The notes under the pieces: generated by a model
Told to the model about the DNA's origin: nothing
The model's database searches: none
What the model saw: the letters and a program-made list of their open reading frames with translations, nothing else
In this document: positions 7,913-17,330 of the stretch, in pieces
Layout: every line of letters begins with the position of its first letter
Numbering within the stretch: the stretch's first letter is position 1
NCBI RefSeq assembly: GCF_913778665.1
Contig: NZ_CAJYVQ010000006.1
Coordinates: forward strand, 124,001-188,000
Origin: an uncultured Stenotrophomonas sp.
Lineage (GTDB): Bacteria; Pseudomonadota; Gammaproteobacteria; Xanthomonadales; Xanthomonadaceae
Length of the DNA stretch: 64,000 nucleotides
Direction of reading: 5' to 3'
Position numbers and translations under genes: made by a program

Positions 7913-8530
7913 ATGTCGACGTTACTGGATGACCTCACTTCGGTGGTTGCACCTACCCTGGGTGAGGTCCGGGTCATCGAGAATGGTGTGCCACTGGAAC
8001 TGCGCCGGGATATCCTGCGTCTGGTCAGGCGTCCGATCTGGGCCTATGGCTGGAAGTCGGTGAAGGACCACGATTGCTTCGGCTTCTGGCATGCGCATTT
8101 TGCCGGTGGCGACGAGGGCACAAGGGAGAGTTGCGAGGATGCGCTCGCCGCCAATCTACAGGCATCCGCGATCCATGCATTGTGGGTTCACCTGTCGACT
8201 ACCGTGCTGCGTGGGCACGTGCCGCTGCGCGTATATGCCAATGGCCATACCTATGGCGTGGAAGGCTCCATTCACACCGACAGCATGGAAAGCGATGCCT
8301 TCACCACCATCTACTATGCCCACGGTGCATGGGATCCCGATTGGGCGGGCGAGACAGTTTTCTTCCCAGCTGACAGTGCCACTGCGCACGCGGTGTTGCC
8401 GGTTCCTGGCAGGCTCATCGTGTTCCGTGGCGCGACGCCGCACGTGGCGCGTTCGGTCAGCCGGCAGTGCCCGGAACTGCGTGTTTCGGTGGTCATCAAG
8501 AGTCGCCTGGTGGCTGCCGATGAGCACTGA
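7913..8530 (+). CDS. 2OG-Fe(II) oxygenase, RiPP-cluster member
   Basis: This 205-residue protein shows a compact 2OG-Fe(II) oxygenase fold. Likely iron ligands are H121-x-D123 (in SIHTDS) and H177 (in GATPHVARSVS), and R184 or R190 may bind 2-oxoglutarate. The segment GRLIVFRGATPHVARSVS is typical of the distal half of the double-stranded beta-helix. The ATG follows AAGGAG at about 8 bases. It is not closely similar to the oxygenase at 1756 or the one at 9056, so three separate hydroxylase or desaturase activities may be involved. It overlaps the next gene by 11 bases. Modification of the exported peptide is inferred from the operon. Confidence 0.82.
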   Translation: MSTLLDDLTSVVAPTLGEVRVIENGVPLELRRDILRLVRRPIWAYGWKSVKDHDCFGFWHAHFAGGDEGTRESCEDALAANLQASAIHALWVHLSTTVLRGHVPLRVYANGHTYGVEGSIHTDSMESDAFTTIYYAHGAWDPDWAGETVFFPADSATAHAVLPVPGRLIVFRGATPHVARSVSRQCPELRVSVVIKSRLVAADEH

Positions 8531-9059
8531 AGCAATGCATGCGCAGCTGCGATGTGGCCTGCAGCAGCTGGGCGCTGATCGCCATCCGCACAGTGGTCGC
8601 AGTCTGCTTGATCACCTGGTCGGAACTGCTGAGCTGCTGTCCAACTGGGGGTGCGCTGCCCATGTCTGTGCAGCCGGCATGTACCACAGCATCTACGGCA
8701 CCAATGGGTTCTCCACCGCATGCCAGGGAAGGGACCAACGCGAAGTGATCGTATCCTTGATCGGTGAACGTGCCGAGCGCCTCGTGTATCTGTTCGCCCT
8801 CAGCGAGCGCCCGGTTGCCTTTTTCGAGGCCGTTGGCAGCGGCTACCTGTCAAGTCGTTTCGACGGTAGCCAGCACCCGGTTGCGCTGGACGAGCTTCGC
8901 GAGCTGATCGCCATCGAGTGTGCAAACCTGATCGAGCAACATGGGCAACCCGAGCTTGTCGAAGTGCTTCTTGCACTGCCCGATGCGCAGCGCAGTGCAC
9001 TTCTAGACGGCAATGTCATTGATGGAATCGAACGATCGAACGGAGGGAGCAACGCATGA
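8520..9059 (+). CDS. DUF6817 protein with HD-like metal site
   Basis: This 179-residue protein matches my recollection of the DUF6817 family. It has HSGRSLLDHLVGTAELLSNW followed by AAGMYHSIYGTNGF, spacing typical of HD-fold proteins with several histidines and an aspartate for a metal pair. The family has no established reaction that I know of. The start at 8520 lies inside the preceding oxygenase gene, and its stop overlaps the next start (ATGA), so it is made with both oxygenases. HD-fold proteins include phosphohydrolases and mixed-valent di-iron oxygenases; an oxidative tailoring role is possible but unproven. Confidence 0.75.
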   Translation: MSTEAMHAQLRCGLQQLGADRHPHSGRSLLDHLVGTAELLSNWGCAAHVCAAGMYHSIYGTNGFSTACQGRDQREVIVSLIGERAERLVYLFALSERPVAFFEAVGSGYLSSRFDGSQHPVALDELRELIAIECANLIEQHGQPELVEVLLALPDAQRSALLDGNVIDGIERSNGGSNA

Positions 9060-9670
9060 GCACTGCCGCAGTAATGATCGGGGAGCGGAATGAAGCGGGC
9101 TTCGCGCAACTCGGCTATGAGGTGTGTCCGGGCATGATGTCGAAGGACATGCTGGCGCTGGCCTGGCGCTACTACCTCTCCTATGCCGGTCTTGAAGGTT
9201 ACTACACCGTGAAGCCGGGCCTGAACGCAATGGATCGCTACGCGGACGCGCTTGGCGAGGCAATGCTCCCGACGGTGCAGGCGCGGATCGAGCGGGCCAC
9301 GGGCCTGAAACTGCTGCCTACGTATTCCTTTGCCCGCATCTACACAACCGAGTCCCGGCTGCACAAGCATGTTGATCGTGGCGCCTGCGAAGTGAGTGCG
9401 ACGATGACGGTGGGTTATCGCAACGTGGAGGAGCTGTGGCCGATACTGATCGAGTCGGAAGGCGTCGCCGTACCGGTGGCATTGGACGTCGGTGATGCGC
9501 TGATCTATCGCGGCATGACCCTGCCACATTGGCGTGAGCCACTGCCGAGTGGGCTGTGGTGCCAGCTCTTCTTCCATTTCGTGGAAGCTGGAGGCGAGAT
9601 GGCAGGGTTGGCGCTGGACGGCCGTGGGCGGCTGGGCCCTCATGCCGGCGGTATGACCGAGGTAGCGTGA
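9056..9670 (+). CDS. 2OG-Fe(II) oxygenase, last gene of RiPP cluster
   Basis: This 204-residue protein has a 2OG-Fe(II) oxygenase core: H105-x-D107 within LHKHVDRGACEVSATMTVGY, and a distal element GDALIYRGMTLPHWRE containing H158. The N-terminal part (FAQLGYEVCPGMMSKDML) resembles the start of bacterial P4H-type proteins. It starts four bases before the upstream stop codon. The gene ends immediately before the 3' end of the convergent tlpA-like gene, which marks the right border of the accessory region. Substrate unknown; the peptide core is the obvious candidate. Confidence 0.82.
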   Translation: MSTAAVMIGERNEAGFAQLGYEVCPGMMSKDMLALAWRYYLSYAGLEGYYTVKPGLNAMDRYADALGEAMLPTVQARIERATGLKLLPTYSFARIYTTESRLHKHVDRGACEVSATMTVGYRNVEELWPILIESEGVAVPVALDVGDALIYRGMTLPHWREPLPSGLWCQLFFHFVEAGGEMAGLALDGRGRLGPHAGGMTEVA

Positions 9671-10249
9671 TCAGTCAGCGTGCGCTGGCGCAGGTTCGTT
9701 GCCGGCCCAGTGCTCGATCTCGCCGTGGGCGAATGGCCCCAGCTTTGCTTTGACCATCCGCCCCTGCGCATCGAACAACACGCTGTAGGGCAGCAGGCCC
9801 TGCGCGTTGCCCAGCTGCACGCTGGCATCGCGCGGGCCCGGTGTCTCGATCACGATCGGGTATTCCACGGGTACCTGCTGCAGGAAACGGCGCACGTCCT
9901 CCGGGGTGTCCAGCGCCAGGCCCAGCACCTGCACGCCGTTGTCGCCCTGTACATGCGCGAAGCGGGCCAGTTCGGGCATCTCTTCCACGCAGGGCGCACA
10001 CCAGCTGGCCCACACATTGATCAGCAGTGGGCGGGCGGCGAAGCGCTCGCGCAGGTCCAGCACACGTCCTTCAAGGTCGGGCAGGGACACCGCGGGCATC
10101 GGGTCGCCAGCCTGCAGCGAAGGCTGGGTGGGAGCGGCGGGGGGCATGACCGATGCCGCCGGGGCTGGTGTCAGCCGATGCCCGGCCCACAGGCCCAGGC
10201 CGGCGGCCAGCACCGCTGTCCACAGCAGCGCTGGCCGTTGCCACCTCAT
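9671..10249 (-). CDS. TlpA-family thiol-disulfide reductase
   Basis: This 192-residue protein has an N-terminal membrane anchor (residues 7-25) and a periplasmic thioredoxin-fold domain with the redox motif WCAPC and a conserved LPYSVLFD segment holding the cis-proline. TlpA/ResA-like proteins keep cysteines of periplasmic clients reduced, often for cytochrome c or copper proteins. It overlaps the dsbD stop by 4 bases and is last in the cutA-dsbD-tlpA operon, so DsbD is its likely electron donor. Confidence 0.88.
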   Translation of the reverse strand: MRWQRPALLWTAVLAAGLGLWAGHRLTPAPAASVMPPAAPTQPSLQAGDPMPAVSLPDLEGRVLDLRERFAARPLLINVWASWCAPCVEEMPELARFAHVQGDNGVQVLGLALDTPEDVRRFLQQVPVEYPIVIETPGPRDASVQLGNAQGLLPYSVLFDAQGRMVKAKLGPFAHGEIEHWAGNEPAPAHAD

Positions 10250-12630
10250 CGTGCGGTGCGCAGCAGCGCTTCCTCGACCACCGCTTGGGTCAACAGCGTC
10301 GGCAGTACAGTCGGCGGCGCGCCGGGGCCGTAAACGACGTACAGCGGCACGCCCACCGCCTTGTGCTCTTCCAGGAACGTGGTGATCTGCGGGTCGACAT
10401 TGGTGTAGTCACCGCGCATGTACACCGTATTGGTTCGCTTGAGCAGTTCCTTGAACTCCGGGCGCGACAGCACCGCGCGTTCGTTGGCCTTGCAGCTCAC
10501 GCACCAGTCGGCGGTCATGTTGACGAACACCACGCGGTTGTCGGCGCGCAGGCGGTCCAGCAGCTGCGGCGAGTACTCGACCACGTTGTCGCTGGCCACC
10601 TGTGCGGCACGCGCCGGTGGCGCCAGCTGGGTCACGCCCCAGGCCGGCACCAGCGCACCGATCGCCAGCAGCACGCCGAGCAGGGTCACCGCGCGCGAGC
10701 CGGTCCAGCGATTGCGCTCGAACAGCCACAGGCCGAAGGCCAGCAGCAGCAGGCCACCCAGCACCAGCGCCATGCCGTCCACGCCACGCTGCTTGCCCAG
10801 CACCCACAGCAGCCACAGCGCGGTGGCGTACATCGGGAAAGCCAGCACGTGCTTCAGCGTTTCCATCCACGGGCCCGGCTTGGGCAGGCGGCGCGCCAGT
10901 GCTGGTACGAAGCCGATCAGCAGGAACGGCAGCGCCAGGCCCAGGCCGAGGAACAGGAACACGGTCATTGCCTTCAACGGCGGGGCAATGAAGGCGTAGG
11001 CGATCGCACCGCCCATGAACGGGCCGACGCAGGCGCTGCCGACCACGCAGGCCAGCGCACCGGTGAAGAAGTCACCGGCCGGGCCGCTGCGGCTGGCCAG
11101 CGACTGGCCCAGGTTGCCGATGCCGCCGCCGAGAGTGAACACACCGGACAGGCTCATGCCTACCGCGAACATGATGTAGGCCAGCGCCGCGACCACGCCC
11201 GGATGCTGCAGCTGGAAGCCGATGCCGACGGCGTTGCCGATCGCGCGCAGGCCGACCATCAACGCACCGATCACCGCAAAGGCCACCAGCACGCCCAGCG
11301 TGTACCAGAGCGCGTGGCTGCGTGCACGCTGCGGGCTTTCGCCGCTTTGTGCCAGGCTCAGCACCTTCAGCGACAGGATCGGCAGCACGCACGGCATCAG
11401 GTTCAGCACCAGGCCGCCGGCCAGGGCCAGCAGCAGCACCCAGACGAACGAGCGGTCAGGATTCGGCGTGGTCACCGGCGGCCGCGTGCGCAGGGCGTTG
11501 TCGCCGCGCGCATCGGTGGCGAACTCATTGCCGGCGCCCTCGCTGCCTGCGGCGGCGGGCACGGCGCCGTCGTTGTTGGGCACGGTCGGCAGCAGGCGCA
11601 GCGGCGCACCGTTGGCGGCTTCGCGCGGTGCACCGGCGCTAGCGGGCAGCGGGCTGATCACTTCACTGCGCGGCGGCGCCTGGTCGGCGCGGGCGTTGAC
11701 CTTGCCGGCCGGGATCGACAGCTTCACGCGCCGCGTCATCGGCGGGTAGCAGATGCCATCGGTCTGGCAGCCCTGGAAGGTCACCACCAGGGTGCTGTCG
11801 ACCGCGTCGGTGACGGTGCGGCGCAGCGGCAGCGGCACTTCCACCTGGTTGAAGTACACCGAGACATCGCCGAAGTGCTCATCGCGATGCGACTGCGCGG
11901 TGGGCCAGCGAGGCGTGTCGGCCAGCACGCCGGCGCTGCCTTCCAGCTTCAGCGAGGTGCGGTCGCGGTACAGGTAGTAGCCCGGCGCTGGGCTGAAGCG
12001 CAGCAGCAGGGTGTTGCCATCGCTGGCGATGGCATCGAAGCCGAACGCCTGTTCGGACGGCAGCGGCAACGCCTGGCTGTTGCTGGCGGTGCCCGGCAGG
12101 CGCAGGCCGCCGCCGTTGCCGGCACTGGCCAGTGGATTGTTGAACGGGCTGGCCGCGCCGGCACGCGCGGCGGGTGTGGCAGCCTGGGCACCGGCACCGG
12201 GCAGGGTGACCTGCACCACGCGCTTCTGCGGCGGGTAGCAGACGCCGGCATCGGCGCAGCCCTGGTAGCGCACTTCCAGGCTGATGGTGCCGGCCGCATC
12301 GGTGGGCGTGCCGGGCAGGGTGGCCAGCAGGCGCTCACGATAGGTTTCGACCTCGCCGAAGAAATCGTCGTGGTGCTTGTTGCCCTTGGGCATCTGCAGC
12401 GCGCCGGCGTTGAACGCCGGATCGGCCTTGACGCTGGTGCGGTGGCGGTACAGGTAATAGCCCGGCGCGATCCTGAACTGCAGTTGCAGCTGGCCACGTT
12501 CGGGCGCGGTGGCGGTCAGCGCGAACGCCTGGTCCACCGGCAGCAGGTCCTTCTCATCCAGCGCGAACGCCGGCAGCGAGAGCCACAACAGGGCGCACAG
12601 GGCGGCGCCACGCGCAAACAAAGTCTTCAA
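10246..12630 (-). CDS. dsbD: Thiol:disulfide interchange protein DsbD with two alpha domains
   Basis: DsbD passes electrons from cytoplasmic thioredoxin across the inner membrane to periplasmic proteins. After a signal peptide (residues 1-23), this 794-residue protein has two successive N-terminal alpha domains instead of one. Each has an APGYYLYR segment and a redox pair (CADAGVCYPP, then CQTDGICYPP). An eight-helix membrane domain follows with cysteines in NLMPCVLPI and GSACVGPFMGG. The C-terminal thioredoxin-like domain has ADWCVSC. E. coli DsbD has about 565 residues; the extra length is the second alpha domain plus a linker. It overlaps cutA upstream and the tlpA-like gene downstream by 4 bases each. 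Confidence 0.95.
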   Translation of the reverse strand: MKTLFARGAALCALLWLSLPAFALDEKDLLPVDQAFALTATAPERGQLQLQFRIAPGYYLYRHRTSVKADPAFNAGALQMPKGNKHHDDFFGEVETYRERLLATLPGTPTDAAGTISLEVRYQGCADAGVCYPPQKRVVQVTLPGAGAQAATPAARAGAASPFNNPLASAGNGGGLRLPGTASNSQALPLPSEQAFGFDAIASDGNTLLLRFSPAPGYYLYRDRTSLKLEGSAGVLADTPRWPTAQSHRDEHFGDVSVYFNQVEVPLPLRRTVTDAVDSTLVVTFQGCQTDGICYPPMTRRVKLSIPAGKVNARADQAPPRSEVISPLPASAGAPREAANGAPLRLLPTVPNNDGAVPAAAGSEGAGNEFATDARGDNALRTRPPVTTPNPDRSFVWVLLLALAGGLVLNLMPCVLPILSLKVLSLAQSGESPQRARSHALWYTLGVLVAFAVIGALMVGLRAIGNAVGIGFQLQHPGVVAALAYIMFAVGMSLSGVFTLGGGIGNLGQSLASRSGPAGDFFTGALACVVGSACVGPFMGGAIAYAFIAPPLKAMTVFLFLGLGLALPFLLIGFVPALARRLPKPGPWMETLKHVLAFPMYATALWLLWVLGKQRGVDGMALVLGGLLLLAFGLWLFERNRWTGSRAVTLLGVLLAIGALVPAWGVTQLAPPARAAQVASDNVVEYSPQLLDRLRADNRVVFVNMTADWCVSCKANERAVLSRPEFKELLKRTNTVYMRGDYTNVDPQITTFLEEHKAVGVPLYVVYGPGAPPTVLPTLLTQAVVEEALLRTAR

Positions 12631-12965
12631 TCAGTGTCCTCCCGGGTCTGCGCCCGGATCCAGTCCAGATACGCCGGCAGGCCGGCCCGGGTTTCGACCG
12701 CGATGCACTCCGGGAGTTCATACGGATGCAGTTCGACGATCCGGGCGATTGCGTCATCGACGCGGCTTGCGGTGGTCTTCACCAACAGTTGCAGCTCGGC
12801 ATCGGTGGTGACCTCGCCCTGCCAGCGGTAGGTCGACTGCACGCCCTCGAGGCGGGTCACGCACGCGGCCAGGCGCTCGCCGACCAGCGCGTGCGCGATG
12901 CGCTCGGCACTGGCCCGGTCCGGGCAGGTGGTCAGCAGCAGCAGGACAGGATCGACGGTCGACAT
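12627..12965 (-). CDS. cutA: Divalent cation tolerance protein CutA
   Basis: The 112-residue length, the N-terminal VLLLLTTCPD, and the segments RLAACVTRLEGVQSTYRW, ELQLLVKTT and HPYELPECIAV are those of CutA, a small trimeric protein linked to copper tolerance in E. coli. It is first in the cutA-dsbD-tlpA operon, an arrangement also known in E. coli for cutA and dsbD. Its stop overlaps the dsbD start. Confidence 0.95.
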   Translation of the reverse strand: MSTVDPVLLLLTTCPDRASAERIAHALVGERLAACVTRLEGVQSTYRWQGEVTTDAELQLLVKTTASRVDDAIARIVELHPYELPECIAVETRAGLPAYLDWIRAQTREDTD

Positions 12966-13037
12966 AGCCGTCGAGTATAGGGCCGCCGCCGGGTCAGGGC
13001 CCGACGGCGGCAGTGGACCGCTGCGTTGCGGGGGCGG

Positions 13038-14828
13038 TCAGTTGGCCAGCTGGCAGGTGGCCGGCTTGGCCGAGGTGAACAGGCCCGGGGTCGCCCACTC
13101 GGGGTGGTCGATGAACGGATTGCGGTTGCCCTGGAAGCTGTAGATCACGTCATTGCGCGCTCGTTCGGCGTCATCCGGCGGGTCGGACAGGTGCCAGTCG
13201 ATCAGCGTCGACAGCAGGCCCATGTAGGCCGGCGAACTGCTGGTCTTGACGATCTTGCTGCGGTCGTCGGTCAGCTCCAGGTCCGGCTCGGACTGGCCGG
13301 TGGCCGCATCCTTGCCGCCTTCATAGCGGATCGCCATGTACATCACCGCACGCGCCATGTCGCCCTTGCGCTTGCTCCACACCTCGAACGTGCCGGTGTT
13401 GCCGTCCGGCGTACGCACCCAGTTGGAATTGCCCGGATAGCCACCGCTGCCGCCGCCCTGGCCGTTGTTGGCCTCAGTGGCGCGCTCGCCGCAGCTGGCG
13501 TCGCACTTGGCGAACGGCTTGTTGCCACGGTCGGCATTCCACTGTGCATCGGTCAGGTACAGCATGTGGGTGTCGGTGTACGGCGCGTACGGCAGGCCCT
13601 TGTCGCCGGTGGTGCTGGCGAAGCCCAGCGAGTTCGGCCAGGTGTGTTCGCGGTTGTACTTCAGGCCACTGCCGCTGCCGGCACGATCGGTCACCTTGGC
13701 GTAGCTGCGGTTGCGATACGCGTCGAGGATGCGGTTCGGGTTGTTCGGGTCCTCGTCGGCAATCTCCAGGATGGTCCAGGTGCTGGTGCCCGAGCCGCTG
13801 TACGGGTAGGCGGTGTGGCCCTTGATGGTGGCGTGCAGCGAGCAGCGCAGCTGGCTCGGGCTGGAGGTGTTCACCTTGGAGTAGTAGCCGGCCGGCACGC
13901 CCGGGTTGCCGGGGTCGGGGTTGCCGCCGGCGCTGGCCACGGTGAACGCGATGCGGCTGTCGGCCGCCGGGTGCGCGCCCTGCAGGTCGGTGATGCGCGC
14001 GGCGCGGATGTCGAAGCGGCAGGCTTCACCGGCCACCAGCGCGGTGTTGGTGGACAGCTTTACGCTGCGGCCGCTGGCAGGGTGGCTCAACGGCACGCTG
14101 CCGGAGGTGCCGCAGCTCAGCGCGAAGGCGCCACTGGCTAGGTTCACCGTCTCGCTGAACACCACTTCCAGATCGGCCGCGGCCGGGAAGCTGCTGCTGC
14201 CCTGTGCCGGGGTGGTGGTGGATACCGACGGCGGCGTGTTCGGGCCCGGCGTGCCGCCACCGCTGAAGGTCTGGCCGTTGTTGCAGCTGCCGAAGGTTTG
14301 CCTGGCCGACTCGGCCCAGGTGAAGTGTGCGTACTGGCTGCCGCTGCCGGTCAGCTGCAGCGAGGTGCCCGGCGCCGTGCTGTTGGTCTCGGCCACCGGA
14401 ATGTTCTGGCTGGTCATGCCGGCGGCAGGGCCACCGGAGGCGGTGATGGCACCCTCGTAGCTGAGGAACTGGACCACCTTGCCGCTGGCATCGACCAGCG
14501 CGATGCCGTCGTTCGGTCCGTTCTGGATGCCGTTGGTCGGATAGTTGACCACAGCGATACTGGCGTTGCCGCAGCCGGCGGCGGTGCCGGCAGGCACCGG
14601 GTTGTTGGCGTAGACCGTGGCGGCTGATGGATTGCTGCCGTTGTAGAGGTAGAGGCGGTAGCCGGACAGGTCCTCGCCCGCAGTAGCGACCACTTCGATC
14701 GCTTCGCCGACGTCACCGGCGGCAGTGCTGTCGTCGTAGTGCAGTTCGTTGATGAAGACCTCGGCCTGGGCCGGCGCGGCGGCCAGCGCCAGCAGGCAGG
14801 CGGCGGCAAGCGGGGACAGCAATCGCAT
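13038..14828 (-). CDS. Secreted endonuclease I-family nuclease with N-terminal lamin-tail domain
   Basis: This 596-residue protein starts with a clear signal peptide (residues 1-22, ending AQA). Residues about 23-180 look like a lamin-tail domain (EVFINELHYDD). Residues about 190-300 resemble an Ig-like Big_5 domain (SSFPAAADLEVVFSETVNLA). The C-terminal half is an endonuclease I catalytic domain with YNREHTWPNSLG, the conserved histidine-containing motif, and cysteine-rich stretches suited to an extracellular enzyme. Plain EndA/Bsn nucleases are about 230-290 residues; the extra domains may bind cell surface or DNA. It is transcribed away from groES. Probable role: degradation of external DNA for nutrients or biofilm turnover. 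Confidence 0.9.
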   Translation of the reverse strand: MRLLSPLAAACLLALAAAPAQAEVFINELHYDDSTAAGDVGEAIEVVATAGEDLSGYRLYLYNGSNPSAATVYANNPVPAGTAAGCGNASIAVVNYPTNGIQNGPNDGIALVDASGKVVQFLSYEGAITASGGPAAGMTSQNIPVAETNSTAPGTSLQLTGSGSQYAHFTWAESARQTFGSCNNGQTFSGGGTPGPNTPPSVSTTTPAQGSSSFPAAADLEVVFSETVNLASGAFALSCGTSGSVPLSHPASGRSVKLSTNTALVAGEACRFDIRAARITDLQGAHPAADSRIAFTVASAGGNPDPGNPGVPAGYYSKVNTSSPSQLRCSLHATIKGHTAYPYSGSGTSTWTILEIADEDPNNPNRILDAYRNRSYAKVTDRAGSGSGLKYNREHTWPNSLGFASTTGDKGLPYAPYTDTHMLYLTDAQWNADRGNKPFAKCDASCGERATEANNGQGGGSGGYPGNSNWVRTPDGNTGTFEVWSKRKGDMARAVMYMAIRYEGGKDAATGQSEPDLELTDDRSKIVKTSSSPAYMGLLSTLIDWHLSDPPDDAERARNDVIYSFQGNRNPFIDHPEWATPGLFTSAKPATCQLAN

Positions 14829-15037
14829 CGACTACTCCTTGTGATTGGGAATGCGCGGCCGAGCCTAAGGCCGATCGAGTGACACTTTGTCGTAAATGAA
14901 CGTCAGATATCTGACAGTGGGACATCTATCACTAAATCGCACCCCTTCCCCCCTTGGCTTGCCGCACTGCATCCCTATACAGGCGTCCACGCAGGGAGGG
15001 AGGTTTTCTGGCCCGGAGAAAAATTTCGGGATCAGCC
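14829..15037. other. Spacer between nuclease gene and groES promoter
   Basis: This divergent spacer presumably holds the nuclease promoter, but I see no convincing sigma-70 boxes. A perfect 14-base palindrome around TCAGATATCTGA lies at 14902-14915 and could be an operator of an unknown regulator. Confidence 0.4.
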
Positions 15038-15065
15038 CTTGAAAGGCCTGTGGAGGTCTCCATCT
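15038..15065 (+). promoter_or_regulatory. Sigma-32 heat-shock promoter of groESL
   Basis: CTTGAAA at 15038-15044 is an exact -35 box for RpoH. CTCCATCT at 15058-15065 matches 7 of 8 positions of the CCCCATNT -10 box, with a 13-base spacer. Transcription would begin near 15072, about 110 bases before groES. Confidence 0.8.
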
Positions 15066-15075
15066 CTGTCGTGCT

Positions 15076-15095
15076 CCCGACTTGTCGGGCTTTTT
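15076..15095 (+). terminator. Hairpin plus T-run in the groESL leader
   Basis: CCCGA and TCGGG pair around a CTTG loop, followed by C and five T. It looks like a short intrinsic terminator placed immediately after the predicted heat-shock start. It could be an attenuator or a 5'-end stabiliser; the stem is only 5-6 base pairs, so its strength is uncertain. Confidence 0.45.
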
Positions 15096-15106
15096 CACGC
15101 GCGTTG

Positions 15107-15133
15107 CTGGCACTCGCTTGGTGTGACTGCTAA
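15107..15133 (+). promoter_or_regulatory. CIRCE operator (HrcA site)
   Basis: CTGGCACTC and GACTGCTAA are separated by 9 bases. They match the CIRCE consensus TTAGCACTC-N9-GAGTGCTAA at 7 of 9 and 8 of 9 positions. The site lies 47 bases before groES, so HrcA repression is expected on top of RpoH activation. hrcA is not in the window. Confidence 0.8.
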
Positions 15134-15179
15134 CATCGCCGGACTTTTTTAGACCAATCAATAACTTAAGAGGTCTCTC

Positions 15180-15467
15180 ATGAGCATCAAGCCGCTGCAC
15201 GACCGCATTGTGGTCAAGCCGATCGAAGCCGACGAAATCTCCGCCGGTGGCATCGTCATTCCGGATTCGGCCAAGGAAAAGTCCACCAAGGGTGAAGTCG
15301 TGGCCGTCGGCCCGGGCAAGCCGCTGGACAACGGCAACGTGCGCGCGCCGTCGCTGAAGGTTGGCGACAAGGTCATCTACGGCCAGTACGCCGGCAGCTC
15401 GTACAAGAGCGAAGGCGTGGAGTACAAGGTCCTGCGCGAAGACGACGTGCTCGCCATCATCGGCTGA
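15180..15467 (+). CDS. groES: Co-chaperonin GroES
   Basis: The 95-residue sequence is a canonical Gro[13 protein letters not shown] at the start, a mobile loop after ISAGGIVIP, and DDVLAIIG at the C-terminus. GroES caps the GroEL cavity during ATP-driven folding. AAGAGG precedes the ATG. It is the first gene of the groES-groEL operon, with heat-shock control by the promoter and CIRCE element upstream. Confidence 0.98.
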   Translation: MSIKPLHDRIVVKPIEADEISAGGIVIPDSAKEKSTKGEVVAVGPGKPLDNGNVRAPSLKVGDKVIYGQYAGSSYKSEGVEYKVLREDDVLAIIG

Positions 15468-15494
15468 GCCTCGGCGCGACCTGCTTTCCTGTAA

Positions 15495-17198
<1,704 letters not shown>

Positions 17199-17261
17199 GG
17201 TCCACGCCCCCGTCGGACGTCGCCGGCCCTGGTCGGCACGTCTCCCTGATGCAAGCAAGAA

Positions 17262-17284
17262 CCCCGCCGCGAGGCGGGGTTTTT
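17262..17284 (+). terminator. Rho-independent terminator of groESL
   Basis: CCCCGCC and GGCGGGG form a 7-base stem around GCGA, followed by five T. It lies 64 bases after the groEL stop codon. Confidence 0.92.
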
Positions 17285-17330
17285 GTTGTCCGGTTGCCGC
17301 GGTGGCGCCGCGTCGCTACGCTCGGCGACC

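Noticed and set aside
8091..8519. Upstream extension of the DUF6817 gene
   Set aside because: It is the out-of-frame shadow of the oxygenase gene; ATG 8520 starts the conserved domain.
10153..12831. Long open frame on the plus strand opposite dsbD
   Set aside because: Composition is dominated by Gln, His, Arg and Ala as expected for the antisense of GC-rich coding DNA, with no domain. dsbD on the other strand is unambiguous.
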